Assembly: GCF_040939455.1 (NCBI RefSeq)
Contig: NC_134117.1
Coordinates: 64,254,501 to 64,318,500, forward strand
DNA: 64,000 nucleotides
Direction of reading: 5' to 3'
Source of the DNA: Microcebus murinus
Lineage: Eukaryota; Chordata; Mammalia; Primates; Cheirogaleidae
Each line of letters starts with the position of its first letter. The first letter of the stretch is position 1. The notes under the pieces were generated by a model. It was given only the letters and a program-made list of their open reading frames with translations. It had not been told where the DNA came from and did not search any database. Below, piece by piece: positions 33,481 through 46,792 of the stretch. The position numbers and the translations under genes were made by a program.

Positions 33481-35925
33481 TAATTTTTTTAGAACAGTTT
33501 TAAGTTCACAGCAAAATTGAAGAAAATTACAGAGATTTCCCTTATACCCTCTGCCCTAAACATTCACACCTGCCCCTTTTATCAACATCTCTGAGAGTGG
33601 TACATTTGTTACAATTGACAAAACTACCTTGACTCATTATCACTCACCATCAATAGTTTACATGATGGCTATACTCTTGGTGCTATGTATTCTATAGATT
33701 TAGAAAAATGTATAATAGCATGTATCCACACTTATATTAATATTATTACACAGTAGTTTCACTGCCGTAAAAGTCCTCTGTGCTCTGCCTATTCATCTTT
33801 CCTTCTCCTAAGCCATGCACTCATCATTTTTACTATAGTCATAGTTTTGCCTGCTCTAGAATGTCATAGAGCTAGAATAATACCTTTCCATACTGGCTTC
33901 TTTCACATAGTAATTTTTTCATATCTTCTCATGGCTTAATAGCGCACTTCTTTTTAGTGCTGGGAAATATTCCATTATCTGATGTACCACTGTTTATTTA
34001 TCTATTCACACCTTGGTTGCTTCCAAGTTTGGGCAATTGTGAATACAATTGTGTGAATATAAAAAGCCTCAGTGTGCATGTTTTTATGTGGACACTAGTT
34101 CTCAATGTTTTTGGTAGATACTATAGAACGTGATTGTTGTATCATGTTATAAGAGTAGGTTTAATTTTGTAAGAAACTGCTGAACTGTCTTCCAAAGTGG
34201 CTGCACTATTTTGCACTCCCTCCAGCAAGTAATGAGCATTCTTGTTGCTCCACATTTCCTCCAGCATTTGGTGTTGCCAGTGTTCTGTAGTTTGGTCATT
34301 CTAATAGGTGTGTAGTGGAATCTCATTGTTTCAGTTTGCATTTCACTGTTAACATATGATGTGGAGGATCTCTTCATATGTTTATTCACTATTTTTTTTA
34401 TCTTTCTTGGGGAGGTGTCTGTCAAGGTCTTCGGCCTATTTTTTAATCCATTTTCTTATTTTCCTTTTGTTGAGTTTTAAGAGTTCTTTATATATTTTGG
34501 GTAACAGTCTTTTATCAGTTATGTGTTTTTGCAAATTTTTTTGCCATTCTGTGGCTTCTCTTTTTAATTCTCTTGACAAGTAACCTTCATAGAGCAGAAA
34601 TTTTTAATTTTAATGAAGTCCAGGTTTTAAGTTCTTTTTCCCATGTGTTCCTTTAGTATTGTATCTAAGAAGTCATTGCCAAACTCTAGTTCATTGGGAT
34701 TTTCTCCCATGTTATCTTCTAGGAGTGTTATAGTTTTGTATCTTACATTTAGGTCTGTGATTTATTTGAGTTAATATTTTTGAAGGGTATAAGATCTGTG
34801 TCTAGATTCATCTTTTATTGCATGTGGATATCCAGTTGTACCAGTACCATTTATTGAAAATGTTATCTTTGGTCCTTTGTCAAAGATAAGTTGACTATAT
34901 TTATGTGTATCTATTTCTGTGTTCTATATCCTGTTCCATTGATCTATTTCTGTATTGTTTTGCCAAAACCATGCTGTCTTGATTACTGTAGCTTTATAGT
35001 GAGTCTTGAATTCAAGTGGTGTCAGTCTGTTTTTTCTTGTTTTCAATGTTGTGTTGGCTATTCTGGGTCTTTTGCCTGTCCATCCCTATAAACTTTATAA
35101 TCAGTTTATCAAGATACACAAAATAACTTGCTAGAATATTTATTGGGATTGCATTAAATCTGTAGATAAAGTTGGGAAGAGCTGACATTCTGGTAATATT
35201 GAGTCTTTCTATCCATGAATATGGAATACTTCTCCATTTATTTAGTTCTTCTTTGAATTATTTTAATAAGTTTTATAGCTTTATTTGTATAGCTATTATA
35301 TATATTTTTAGATTTATAACTAAGTATTACATTTTGGGGATTGCTAATGCAAATGGTAATTGTGTTTTTAATCTCAAATTGCATTTGTTAAAAAAAATCG
35401 CATTTGTTAATTGCTGGTATTTAGGAAAGCAATTGACTTTTGTATATTAACCTTGTATCCTACTACGTTGCTATAATTATTTATTAAAGTAGGTTTTTTT
35501 ATTCTTTGAGCAAACAAATACAATTGTACTTCTTCCTTCACAATTTGTATGCCTTTTATTTTTTTCCTCGTCTTATTTAATCATAATACCTAAGACTTCT
35601 AGTATGATATTGAAAAGGAATGATAAAAGTGGACATCTTTGCCTAGTTCAAATTGTCAGGTTTCCCACTATGAAATATGATATTAGCTGCAAGGATATTT
35701 TGTAAACATTCTTTATCAAATTGAGGAAGTTCTCTCTTCCTAGTTTACTGAGAGTTTTTATCATAATGAGTGTTGGATTTTGTCAAATGCATTTTCTCAA
35801 TCGATTGATATAATCATGTGATTTTTTTAGCTTGTTAATATGATGCGTTATATTAATTGATTTTTGAATGTTGAACCCACCTTGCATACCTAGGATAAAT
35901 CTCACTTGGTTGTGTTGTTCAGTTC
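33481..35925 (-). mobile_element. old L1 (L1M-type), 2.4 kb 3' half
   Basis: Reverse-strand L1 blocks occur in order: 3' UTR (TTTTAAGTTCACAGCAAAAT), then ORF2 (CACTATTTTGCACTCCCTCC, CCAAAACCATGCTGTCTTGA, CTTTGCCTAGTTCAAATTGT, CACCTTGCATACCTAGGATA). 5' truncated inside ORF2, with many stops and shifts. Confidence 0.9.
34147..34425 (-). pseudogene. L1 ORF2 C-terminal remnant
   Basis: A 92-codon frame holds the ORF2p cysteine motif as CWRKCGATRMLITCWREC: the spacing of CX3CX7HX4C is kept but the histidine is replaced by threonine. This agrees with a long-dead copy. Confidence 0.85.
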
Positions 35926-36189
35926 TATTTTAATGAGTTATAGAATACATTTTTCCCAACTTTTATTATTCTTACTTTGAGTAATATGAATTTTATTTAT
36001 TCTTGAGGTTTAACATAGGTTACAAGGTGATGATCTGAAGTACACATGTCTTTTCTCTAAGTTTTCATACTCCCAATGTCCAGGTCTATATGTGTCCTTA
36101 TTGATTAGTTGCAAAACCTGAATCCTTCCTACAGCTTAAGAAATTCCTGTTTTATAGCAAGAAACTCTAAATCATTTGCTTCAAAAATC
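35926..36189. other. unassigned sequence
   Basis: Nothing recognised. Confidence 0.5.
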
Positions 36190-36480
36190 CTATTAGGTAA
36201 TCAATACATATTTATCACATTTACTACATGCCAGATGCATAAGATATTGAAGATGCAGATATATAATTCATATAGCGTGATATACAAGAGCTCTTAGACT
36301 AAAAAGAGAGGAAGCTACACATAGTGAGGTGATATAATAAGTGCTATAAAAATGCTATAGGCAAAATAGAATAAGATCAAAATGAAAAGAAAAAAAAAAG
36401 CAATTAAATGGAGTTGGAAGGTCAGGGACATATTTCCAGGAGAGAAGACACTTAAGCTGAGTACCAGCCAAAGTGAATAA
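36190..36480 (-). repeat. L2 3' end fragment
   Basis: ATACATATTTATCACATTTA, CTACATGCCAGATGCATAAG, TATAATAAGTGCTATAAAAA and CTTAAGCTGAGTACCAGCC follow the reversed L2 consensus. Confidence 0.6.
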
Positions 36481-38359
36481 GCTATACTGACTGATGCCAT
36501 AGTGCAAACCTGTGCTCATCCCATATTGCTTTCATATTATGGTGAATCTGGTTATTTCAGTCTCTCTGTCTGTGTCTGTGAGCTCCCTGGGGTCACCAAT
36601 CTAGGACTGGAGAAAGGGAATCAATATCAGTAAAAATAATTAACTGCAAAGATTTTCTGAGTTGATTTATTAATTTTAAGTAATAATTATCCTATTGAGT
36701 AAGCTATGCCAAACCTAATGTCTATAAAACTGTCAACATTCAAAAGGATTTTTCCTTAATTATATTCATAAATTTTTCTTAATGATGCTTCTGGGATTGG
36801 TACCATGGAAATTTCAACAACAAATACTGATCTGAAAATAGAGTCAGTTAAAAAATAAAGTTAACTGACTTAATTAGGGCAAGAATTTGGAAATGCATAT
36901 TGAAACAAAATTGGGTTTGTGGAATTTTTAAAATAAAAGATTTGATATAAAACAATAACCAAAAAAAATGTTTCTTAAATTGATGACTTAACCTCATTCA
37001 TTCATGCATGCATGAGTGGAAATGGAGATTTTTTTTTAGGGTCAGATGTTTGAAGTTTCACTCACAGTGTGACTAGATCAAGAGATAGAATTGAAAAACT
37101 TCTTTTTAAGCCCAAGTACTCATTGAGTTGTGTGAGAAATTCAACAAATTATCCAGATGAGACAGTTGGCCAAAGGGTATGTCAGGTTGGCTGTGTTTGA
37201 AAGGCACAATTATCATGAAGAGAAATTTCTCATCTGAGAAATATCTAGTACTGTGTCAAGTGCTCAATCTTGGAACAACATATCTCCTTATCTCCATTTG
37301 AGCTATTTGTTAAGTGGTTATTTTTTTAACAATGCCTTGATGCATTTGACGTTGTAGGCATCAAAGATGTTTGGATGAAAGCAGGTGCAATGCCATTTGA
37401 AACATATTAGTGAGCCACAGGGAGAGCTGAAGATTCTGTGGAAGATCTTTCATGCAAATTTCCTTCATTCTCATCCGGAAAATGAAATGAATGCTGTCAG
37501 TTAAATGTCCTGTGTTTGATTTGACATTGTTTTGTGATAGCATAATGTATTTATGCAAAGTCTGATTGAGCAAACTTTGGTGTACTGTTTTTTAAACATC
37601 AAAAGATTTACAGAACTTAGGAAGATGGGATCTTGATTAAAATCTTAAAAAGTAATTCTAAGATAATTTTTGTGTTTTTGTAGTTAAAAAAAAAAGAAGG
37701 AAACACTGAATTATCTATATGAAGAGGCCTAGAAATGTGTTATGCTCAAAGTCTGAGTGCCAGCCAAAGTAGATAAAATATACTTACAGGTTTAGAATTG
37801 ATAAAGTTATTACTTCATACTTAAACATATATTATTTCTTCATCCCCTTTTGTAAAAAAAAATGATTTTAGTGTATCTTAGTGAGTACTGAAGATGATCT
37901 CCTAAGAAGTGACCAGTTTCTAATTCTGTTTGGATGATATGAAGTGGGAAAATTTTCCTAAAAGACACCCTACATATTATAAATGAATTGTTGTATTTTT
38001 CCTTTAAATCTAACAGGCTTTGTTGTTAGTTAAATGAATTCAGGTTTCTGCTCTAATTTGTGAATTGGCATTAGAGATACAGAAGTAAGGATCCTTTTCC
38101 ATTAAACTGAAATCTCTGAGGTAGCTTTACTTGGAACAAAAAAATGTTTTCATTCATTTGAATAAATCATGTTTTTTTATAAAATAAAATGGCAATTTAT
38201 GGATACATGTGTCTATATGTGCATTTGTGAAGGGGTGCAATTAAAAGAGTATTTGTTTAGTTTTGCTCGTATGCCCATGTTAAACTACATGAGAAACCAC
38301 ATGTGGCAGAATCATGTAAGTTAACGTTATTGAATATGCCACATGAGTGATTTGTTGAA
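36481..38359. other. unassigned sequence
   Basis: 1.9 kb without a recognised repeat or gene. Confidence 0.5.
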
Positions 38360-38530
38360 CTCTCAAAAAATGCATGGGGTAGGAAATATTTATATCCTTA
38401 CCTTAGAAGTGACAAACACTGAGGTCTATTTGGCTGAAATATCTTTTCTAAAGAGCAAGAAAGTGGCAGATACATGATTTAAACCCAAGTCTATCTTCCT
38501 CCAGAGCTCTTGAATTCTTTAGGTGGCCAG
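38360..38530 (-). repeat. MIR SINE
   Basis: TATTTATATCCTTACCTTAG, GTGACAAACACTGAGGTC, AGAAAGTGGCAGATACATGA and TTAAACCCAAGTCTATCTTC are the reversed MIR. Confidence 0.75.
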
Positions 38531-41044
38531 TTGTTGGGCATGACTCTACAGAAGAGGGCTCATGATTACTCAGAGAGGTTGTACTCCGGCAATGTTTGAA
38601 GTGGCGATGCAGTTCTATAACTCCTTAGTTTTGAAGGTAATGTTTTTGGAGTCCCAATATGTCATAAGAATCTTGCCTTAGTAACTCATATTATACAAGC
38701 TAAAGAAAATGGAACATTAACCAGATGCCACTTGTACATTCTGAATGCTGTACATTCAGAATTATAACTGCCAAGTGTACAAAAAGGCTCACATTGGCTG
38801 GTCATCAGATTCTCTTCTGTGGAATAATCAACAAAAGTTGTGTTGCATGTGAGTTTCTTGGTGAATACAGAGTGTGTTGAGTGAAGCCGGTTGGGTGGCT
38901 CTACTGTCCAATGCCATTGGGGTAGAATGGCCTCGCTTGTGCCTTCTCTGATCGGAAGACATTCACCAAGTGGAATAGTGAGTTGAATTGTCTATTCACT
39001 TTTCAACACTCTGTTTAAGGAACACTTAGACAATTTTGCTTTCTCACTTATTTCTCTCTTTAGAAATATGACTACTGCCTCTCTTGTTACACCATGATTT
39101 TCGTTTTGTTTTGTTTGTTTTTACATAGGCCTTAGTACAAGTGCTCTTAATGGATGCATGTGTCTATATGACTGTATGCATCCACTAAGCTCCTCCAAGT
39201 TGTTTTTATTTCCTTTGAATGAAGAGCTATCTGTATTTGATGTGCATGTTCCCAAGATTTCCTAACCACACATACACACATATAAGGATAATGTTTTGCC
39301 TTAATTAATAATATCAGTCATTAGCACGTATTGGTACTTCTAGTTGGGTAGAAGCAAAAGTCTTTTAAAAAGTCATGACCACTAAGTCAAATAAATTAAA
39401 TTCTGAGAGAAATTTCAGGCCAGATTAAAAGCTTTCAGTGATCTCTTTTTGAAAACTGGCTATTACAGAGAGATTTATTGAAAATATGCAGATATATTAA
39501 TTATGATTTCAACAAAAAAGAAAAGCAGCATTTCTGTAAATACATTTGTGAATGAGATTCCAGAATCAGTTAATAAAGTTTGATTAGCAGACCTGGAGGA
39601 AAGTACTTTCTTTGCACTATTGAAAAAACAATGCTGTTTACTGAAAGCTAACATAGGACCAATGCATCTTTGTTAGATTAATATTATGATATTTTGCACA
39701 AAGCTATTATGTGACTAGGTTGGGAGTTTGTAGGCAGGTAGTGAATAGTTGGACTTCAGCAAAACCTGGGAAAGAATCTAATGAATTTCTTATGTAATAC
39801 GGTAAAATAGGGTTTATATAGTAAGTATATAGTGGTAGTAGATTTGGGATAATACATTCTATTTGAAGGATTAAATCAACCATGATTGGAGTTTCTAGTC
39901 ACTTCTAGGGTGACATTTTTATTAATGGCATAAATAAGGACATGAACATTGATCAAATTATTGAACTTTTTGAGAAGAATGATTGCTTCTTTATCAGATA
40001 GAATTAAGATCTATTAATAACAGAAAGGATTGGATATTGGGATTGTCAAATCAGACTCAAGAGAATCTAAGATCTGAATCAGTATCAAGTTGATTACCTA
40101 CATATGCCAAATATCTAAAATGTACACCAGATCTCCAAAGATCTGAAATGTGCTAAATGAATGGAGAATAAAAGAGCAGCAATGATATTCATATTGTCAT
40201 TAAAAGTAATTCCCCCAACAGATTGTAGAAAAAAAGAAAGAATATAGTCTTTTATATCCAATTCCCCCTGACAATTTTTTCAGGAGTCAGGGAGAATCTG
40301 TGGAATAAGGTAGAGAAAAATGATAATAATAATGGATGGAACATCCAAACATGCAGCAAAGAACACAGTGAAGAAGACACTGGCTCTCCCAGTAATGTGT
40401 GGAGCCCTTATGGGCGGTCAGGCCCAGGGCCAGGCCAGAGCTACACCGAGTCAAGTAAAACAAACTCTAAGAAGTTCACAGATCAGTGCATGGGGTAGAG
40501 TTGTGAACCAATTATTGTAATTTGTGCAAAACAGACTTTAACTGAGGTTCTGTTTTGTTTTATAAAAGGCCAGATGAGGGTTACCCACACACACTCAGGG
40601 TGTTACTATATGTTTCACATGCATGGGGATGAGTTCATGTGTTGTGGGGGGGGGACTAAGCCTTGTACCTCTACTGCACAGTTTTCCAAAGCCTTTGGTA
40701 TACTTATATCCATTTGTGAATCTTGGAGAAAGGCTACCGTGAGCAATATTTTTTTAATTATTTGTCCTAAGAAGCAATTTTGGCAGAGCCAGGGTTTAGG
40801 TAAATCCTGGGATAAAGGAACAGAGGAAGGAGAACCCATATCTCATTAGAACAGTTGGGGACATCTTTACATGAAAGAATAAAAAACATTCCTGTAGTCA
40901 GGAGATGGAGAAACAAATGCGAGGGAGAGGGACAGGAAAGAAGAAAGGGAAATGAGAGGCAGAAGAGCACGGGGGTCTGGGGAAATAGCAAAAAGTCCCA
41001 GGTAATTGGATAAATATGATACATATGAAAGAGAATGGCAGATG
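38531..41044. other. unassigned sequence
   Basis: 2.5 kb, the longest repeat-poor stretch except 56871-59964. Frames at 40320-40520, 40574-40849 and their minus-strand shadows carry no domain. Confidence 0.5.
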
Positions 41045-41240
41045 ATATGGCTGGACAAGAGGTCACAGCAGATTATAGCAGCCCTGTCTGCCCTTTGAAA
41101 GAAGTATAATTTTATCTTGTTGCAGAAGAAAGCCTTCTGAGGTTTCATGCAGGGATCAGATTTCCCTTAAACAGCTTACTCTGTCAATTGCTGTGTGTGG
41201 AGTTTGCCTAAAGGCATTGAGTGCAGAATCCCAGTGAATG
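41045..41240 (-). repeat. possible L2 fragment
   Basis: ATGGCTGGACAAGAGGTCAC and TTCATGCAGGGATCAGATTT then GTCAATTGCTGTGTGTGGAG loosely match the reversed L2 interior. Confidence 0.4.
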
Positions 41241-41599
41241 GAACAAGCTTAGGATTTTACTTTAAACACTCACCAAATGCTGGCTCTCTGAGCAACGAAC
41301 GCTGTGGGCATTATAAACATGAATTTCCATATAGCCTGTGTCAGATGCAGAGAAAGCAGCAAGGGCAGAATGCCTGGGGAGGCAGTGGGATGAGTTGCAA
41401 TGAGAAGAGCCACCCACAGGGTGGACCTTGAGGATCTTGAACTGGTTTTTGAGGGAGAGACATTTGATTTCTATGGACAGAGGTGGAAACATCCTAATGA
41501 AGATGTTAGACTAAAAATGACCAGGATGAAACAATGTGTTTGGTGATATTGCCTCTCATCAGCAAAGGGAATTGCATTATAATTTAAATTACATATAAC

Positions 41600-42095
41600 T
41601 TTTTATTTAAAACATAAATAAAATCATGTCATTCCCCTGCATAAAACTTTCTAGTGGATTTAGAATAAAATTCAGATACTGTAAATTGCCATGTCATGGC
41701 CTCCATGACTTGGCTCTGCCTACCCCACTGACTGCTTCTGCCACACCATCCTTCTCCTTGTTTCTCTACCTACCTCAGGGCCTTTGCACTAGCTATCCTC
41801 TCAGTACTATCTTACTTATCTGCACCTGGTTGGTTCCTTCTTATCATAAAAATTCCATTAAAATACATTTCCTAAGAGACTTTACCTAGCCACCCAGTTT
41901 TATGTACTTTTTATTTATTTTAGCTTCTTTTGTTTTCTCCATTACATTTATTAATGTTTACCTGATTTATTTGTTCACCTTTTCTTATCAGTCTCCTTTC
42001 TGTAGAACAAATTGTTCTGTGATAGAAGAACTTGCTCACTTTGCATCTCTAGCATGAAGCTTAGCATAAAAGCTCAATAAATATTTCTTGAAATA
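41600..42095 (+). repeat. L2 element, 3' 500 bases
   Basis: GTCATTCCCCTGCATAAAAC, TGGCCTCCATGACTTGGCTC, TCAGGGCCTTTGCACTAGC and AAGCTCAATAAATATTTCTT are the forward L2 3' region in order to its end. The plus-strand frame at 41626-41889 lies in it and is not a host gene. Confidence 0.85.
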
Positions 42096-43215
42096 ATACT
42101 TTTAAAATAAATTTAAATGGTGTATATTTTTCTTAGCTTTTAACTTGCATTTCCAAGATTTAAAAAAAAGTATAAGCAAAACACAGATGAAACACTAGGC
42201 CATGCAGCTTAGATCTGGATTAATTCTCAATCACCAATATTCTTTCTAGAGATTTCCTCTCCTTAAGCAGTAGCACATAAAAAATAGTATGACTCTAATG
42301 AGGACTTCTCAGAGTTGTAGTTTCTATTAATAATTCACTTAGGAGAACTTTAATGTTTCTAATAGGATTGGGCACAGAAGAAAAAGTCAAATAAACTTTG
42401 CTTATCCAGTGAGGTCATCTCTCTGAATGTTGCATTCACTTTTCTCAGTAGAATTTCATCCACTTTATTATCTTATTTATTTTTTGGATGAGTCTTAAAG
42501 CAGAAGACTGCACTGTGCTGAAAATATATTGAATATAGGCTCCTCTCATTGATGAAGTTTGCAAGCACTCAATTGCTTTAAGAAACAGAGGGAAGAGAAT
42601 TATGTTCACTGACTATATGATTTATGGGCATGGTAGGTGATTTCACATGAGTTACCTCGTTTTATCTTTTGAAGTCACGAGGAATCTTAAACATGTAGTG
42701 TAGAAAATCACCATAATCTAAGCAGCTTGATTTTTGGTTTAGGAAAAATTGATCCTGTATTCATTTTGTATCCTGTGGGGATGCCAGACTTGGGGAGCTA
42801 CTCTATATGCTACTCTATATGTCCAAGAGAGCTATCCCTGTTTGGACCGTGCATTAGCAAGGCCGCTATTGGTGAGAAAGCAGAACAGAGGGATGGAGGG
42901 GACAGAAAATGAGTCTTTTAAAAAGTCTAGTAAGGTAATTTTTTTCACTGTTCACATGAAGACACAAGGTCAATGGAAGTAAAAGAAATATGTCTAATTG
43001 ATGAATAGTGAAGATGAATAATAATCTAGATCAAAATGTCTCCAAAGTCTGAGCTCTTCTCATGGTCCTTCTCCAACAGCATAATAGAAGATGGTGTGTT
43101 TTCTCCAAATATGGTGATATTCTCTTGCCTTACTCTGGGCAGGGCTCCAAGGATGCCTGGCTAGGCACATAGACACACTCAGCCAGGGCCTCAGCTGTCA
43201 AAGGTGCATCGGAGG
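42096..43215. other. unassigned sequence
   Basis: No gene. A possible MIR scrap near 42640-42680. Short tandem of GCTACTCTATAT at 42796-42820. Confidence 0.45.
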
Positions 43216-43402
43216 TAGGTTTGTCAGATTTAGCAAATAAAAAGGCAGAAACTCACTTAATTTTTGAATTTCAGATACACAACAAATAATTGTTTAAGAC
43301 AGCTATGCCTCATGTATTACACGGGCTGTATGTATATAAAATATTATTTGTTGTTTAGATAAAATAAAATTAACTCATTTTTGAGCATTTATCTGTCAAC
43401 CC
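43216..43402. mobile_element. palindromic DNA-transposon MITE (MER53-like)
   Basis: Left GTTTGTCAGATTTAGCAAAT and right ATTTATCTGTCAACCCC are inverted copies, and the interior AACAAATAATTG pairs with ATTATTTGTTGTT, so the whole unit folds into one hairpin. I recognise the family but its name is from memory. Noncoding. Confidence 0.75.
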
Positions 43403-43434
43403 CAGCTGTAGGGCCATGAGCACAGTAAGGGGTG

Positions 43435-43447
43435 CCCCCCCCCCCCC
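43435..43447 (+). repeat. C homopolymer
   Basis: Thirteen consecutive C bases after GGGGTG; prone to length variation and sequencing error. Confidence 0.95.
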
Positions 43448-46149
43448 GGCCACCCATTTCTGTCTTTCACTCCAGTCCCCACGGAGATCGAGTTAATATG
43501 AGTGCCAAAAGAGAAGCAGAATAACATGGAGCCCAGCAGAAGAGGCTGGAGTGAGAGTGTGTCCCCAGAGGCAGCAATTCCTGGTATAGGATGAGAATTA
43601 GGAAAAAAGAAATACTAAGCTGTTCCCAAATTATCTCGGCAGCTATGGTTGTTTAACAAGGCAAACACAGCTCATAAGACCCTTGGTTCTGGGGAAGACA
43701 GGCCTGCTGACAGAGCAATTGATGAAGTATATTAAAGCCAGGTTCCTATTGTGAGTGAAATAGATTAACGCCCCAGATATAGATGCTTCAAAAAGCAAAT
43801 GGTAGCATGCTAACTTAGTTAATCAGCTTTTGAGGAAGAAAGCAGCATTTAACTTACCAGAAGATGCAGTTCAAGGCTGTATTAATGAAGTAATAACAGC
43901 TGTGTCTTTATCCGTTCACTACCCATTCATTTTCCCATTACGTCCAGACTGCTAACTTCCATCCCAAATATGCTTTTTCTATGAGAGTAAGGGGCATTTT
44001 GTTCCTACCAGAGGAAAATCAAGGCGTCTATTTTCCAAGTTGTACTGTAGGATCTAGTAGTGGTTCAAGGATTCTAGTTTTCTAGTGCTGAAAGAAAAAG
44101 GTATGCAATGGGATTCAAGCCGTGTGATATTTACCAAATCTATACTTCATCTCCTATATGCAGTAAGACTTGTGCTATTTGCTTGTCTGTCTATCTAGAC
44201 AAATGTCTACCTCTTCAAATTTCAGTATTATAAAGATTAATGATATAACACACCATATATGCATTTCTTGGCTTACGTTACACACTCAAACCATGTCTTT
44301 CTTTTCTTCATTTTCTAATGAGTGACACTGTGTTTACCTGGCTTGTTTACTGATCATGTGTGTGTATCCTCCAGGATACAGGGAAACTTGAGAGTCCCCT
44401 TCGGTATTCTCCTGTGGCCTGTCCCTCAGTGTTCCTCAGTTGCTTACTGGGGACACTGGCCAAGGAGATACAGTTGAGAGAGCGGCAGCTCCTCCAGTGT
44501 GGGTAGACATCCCTCTCCTACACCCCACATGGAATCTGCCAACCTTAGTCCAGGATGTCAATCTTCTGCACAGATAGCATAGGTTTTGTGGATATGGTAT
44601 AGTTTCTAGGGTCATGGGTGCCCTGTTGTCTAAAAACATTTATACCTTATCCCCTGGTCCTTCCATCACATTCCTCTAGGAGAGTTTTTTTCAACCTGGA
44701 ACAGCAGCAGATACTACAGAAGTTCAGGCCCATCTTGATCCACCTTATCTCCTCTAGTCTTACCGCCTTTACTCTTGCCATTCTCAACCATATAAAGTCA
44801 CGTTCTCTTCTCTGAACACATTATAATCTTGCATGTCTGCTTCTGTGCATAGAAATCATGTGATTTCTATGTACCATGACACTAAGACCCTCCATCCTCA
44901 CTGTGCGTCTATATTCTCAGTGCATTAGGTGCTTACACCTTCTATCACGACTTTGCTACATTGTGATGTCATTGTGGTTTATGTCTCTTTTCCCCCCAAA
45001 TATTGGGAAAGACACTAAGGGAATTATGATCTCATTATAGACACAGCCCAAATTTCAAATCTCATCATCTAAATGAAGCCCAGCTGAGGATAAGGCTTCT
45101 CATGTGTAGCTCTTTAAGCCCAGCAACTCTAGTAGAGTTCCTCGTGAGCTGTATGTAGATCTGTGAATTAATGAGACAGTTATCTGGCTGCCATATGCCC
45201 AATTTGCAAAGGTGGACAAGCAAAATAACTGCTGTATAATAATAATAATAATTCCTGTTCAAAAAGGGAGAGTGGAGGGGAAAGAAAGTCCCACAGCAAT
45301 TCTGTCACGTAACAGAGCAAATGTTGTAAGTTCTTGGATTAGGTCTCAGAAGTGACTTCACACCACTTTTGCTATATTTTATCTGTTAGAAGATAGTCAC
45401 TAGATGTAGCTCACACTCAAGGAAAAGATACTCTGGGGTGAGATCCTGGGGGCATCCTAGAGGCTGCCTACCACACCTTTTCCCAAAGCCTTTGGCTGGT
45501 CTTCCCAGGAATCCCATATACTGTAAAGGCCTATGTCACACATCATTTCATGTTGTCGTCTCAATACTGCCTGTCTGGGACAGGTAACACTACCAAGAGT
45601 ATATAGCACCCTGGGAAAAGCCAGGCATAAATATCTGACAAACCAATGATCGCATCAGCTGCTAATGACTTCCTCTGTGTGGGTATACAAGTATGTGTGA
45701 GTAAGACTGAGTTATTCACCTGTGAAATAGAGTGATTACTATCTTGCAGGCACATAGTTAGAATAAAACAAGATGATATATTTGGCCAAAAAATAAACAT
45801 ATTCTTTCCCTAAAGACATTTAATTTTATAATTTTATGATATTCCAGATATGCAGAACACATTGTTTCATATGTAGTTGTAGGATAATTTGATGTATGTG
45901 GAATGTGCCGTGTAAGAAGGCATGCCTTTTTTTAATTTAAAAGCAAAGCCCTTGCAAATTAATTATAAAAAGGCTTTTTTCCTGATTAAAATCAAACATT
46001 ATGCATTTACAAGTATATTTTGCAGCAATCACTCAATTAAATTCTCGTGCTTATGAACGAATGATGTATTATTATCAATCATTAATTTGCAAAAGGCCCC
46101 AGAGATCAGCTGGTTTAACCTGTCCCTTTTAGCTGGTCAGTCTGCATAC
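43448..46149. other. unassigned sequence
   Basis: 2.7 kb with no recognised repeat or gene, a short (TAA)n at about 45237-45251 and a 24-base near-perfect palindrome at 44848-44871. Confidence 0.5.
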
Positions 46150-46345
46150 TGAGTAGAAATCTGGCTGCCTGTGTGGCACAATGGCCTGAAGTCATAGATT
46201 CCTGGGGTTTAATCTTTGCTCTTTTAATTACTAGTGTAGTGACTTTGAGTACATCAATTTTCCTGGGCCTCAGTGTTTTTGTCCGTAAGACAGGGCTAAT
46301 AATAATACACTACATATTCTAACAACTCCTGTGATTGTTGAAAGG
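46150..46345 (+). repeat. MIR SINE
   Basis: GATTCCTGGGGTTTAATCTT, GTGACTTTGAGTACATCAAT and CCGTAAGACAGGGCTAATAA are in MIR order. Confidence 0.8.
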
Positions 46346-46781
46346 AGTTTCTCCGGGCAACCTATGTTTGTTCTCTGATCTACTCCTTCACTTGATAGTC
46401 TGTCTAGCACTTCAAGACAATTGTCATGGCTCATCCCTAATTCTTGTCTTCTTAGACTTGTACAGACATTATTTTCAACTCTTTCCTTTCCTGTGCACTA
46501 TTTCCAGGAAAACTTTGGTTCATCAGTATCTCTTCAGAAGTTGAAACCTATGTACCAAGGTATTTTGAAATTTACATGAGATAATGCAAGTCTTACTCTT
46601 TGAGTAGCCTATGTGTATTAAATGTTCCAAAATATCCTGATTTATCTTCTCTATCAATTTTTACACTGTAATTTTATCTCTATCAAAGTGCATCTTTATA
46701 AACATTTTGCTGTAATTTTGTTTTCTTTTTCTCCCAACCACATTTTACATGGTGGAGATTATAGTGTACAATCCTGTTTCT
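46346..46781. other. unassigned sequence
   Basis: Nothing recognised. Confidence 0.5.
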
Positions 46782-46792
46782 TAAAAATGTAT
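46782..46792. repeat. candidate L1 target duplication, left copy
   Basis: TAAAAATGTAT here and at 47445-47455 flank the inverted L1. A-rich, so chance is possible. Confidence 0.65.
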
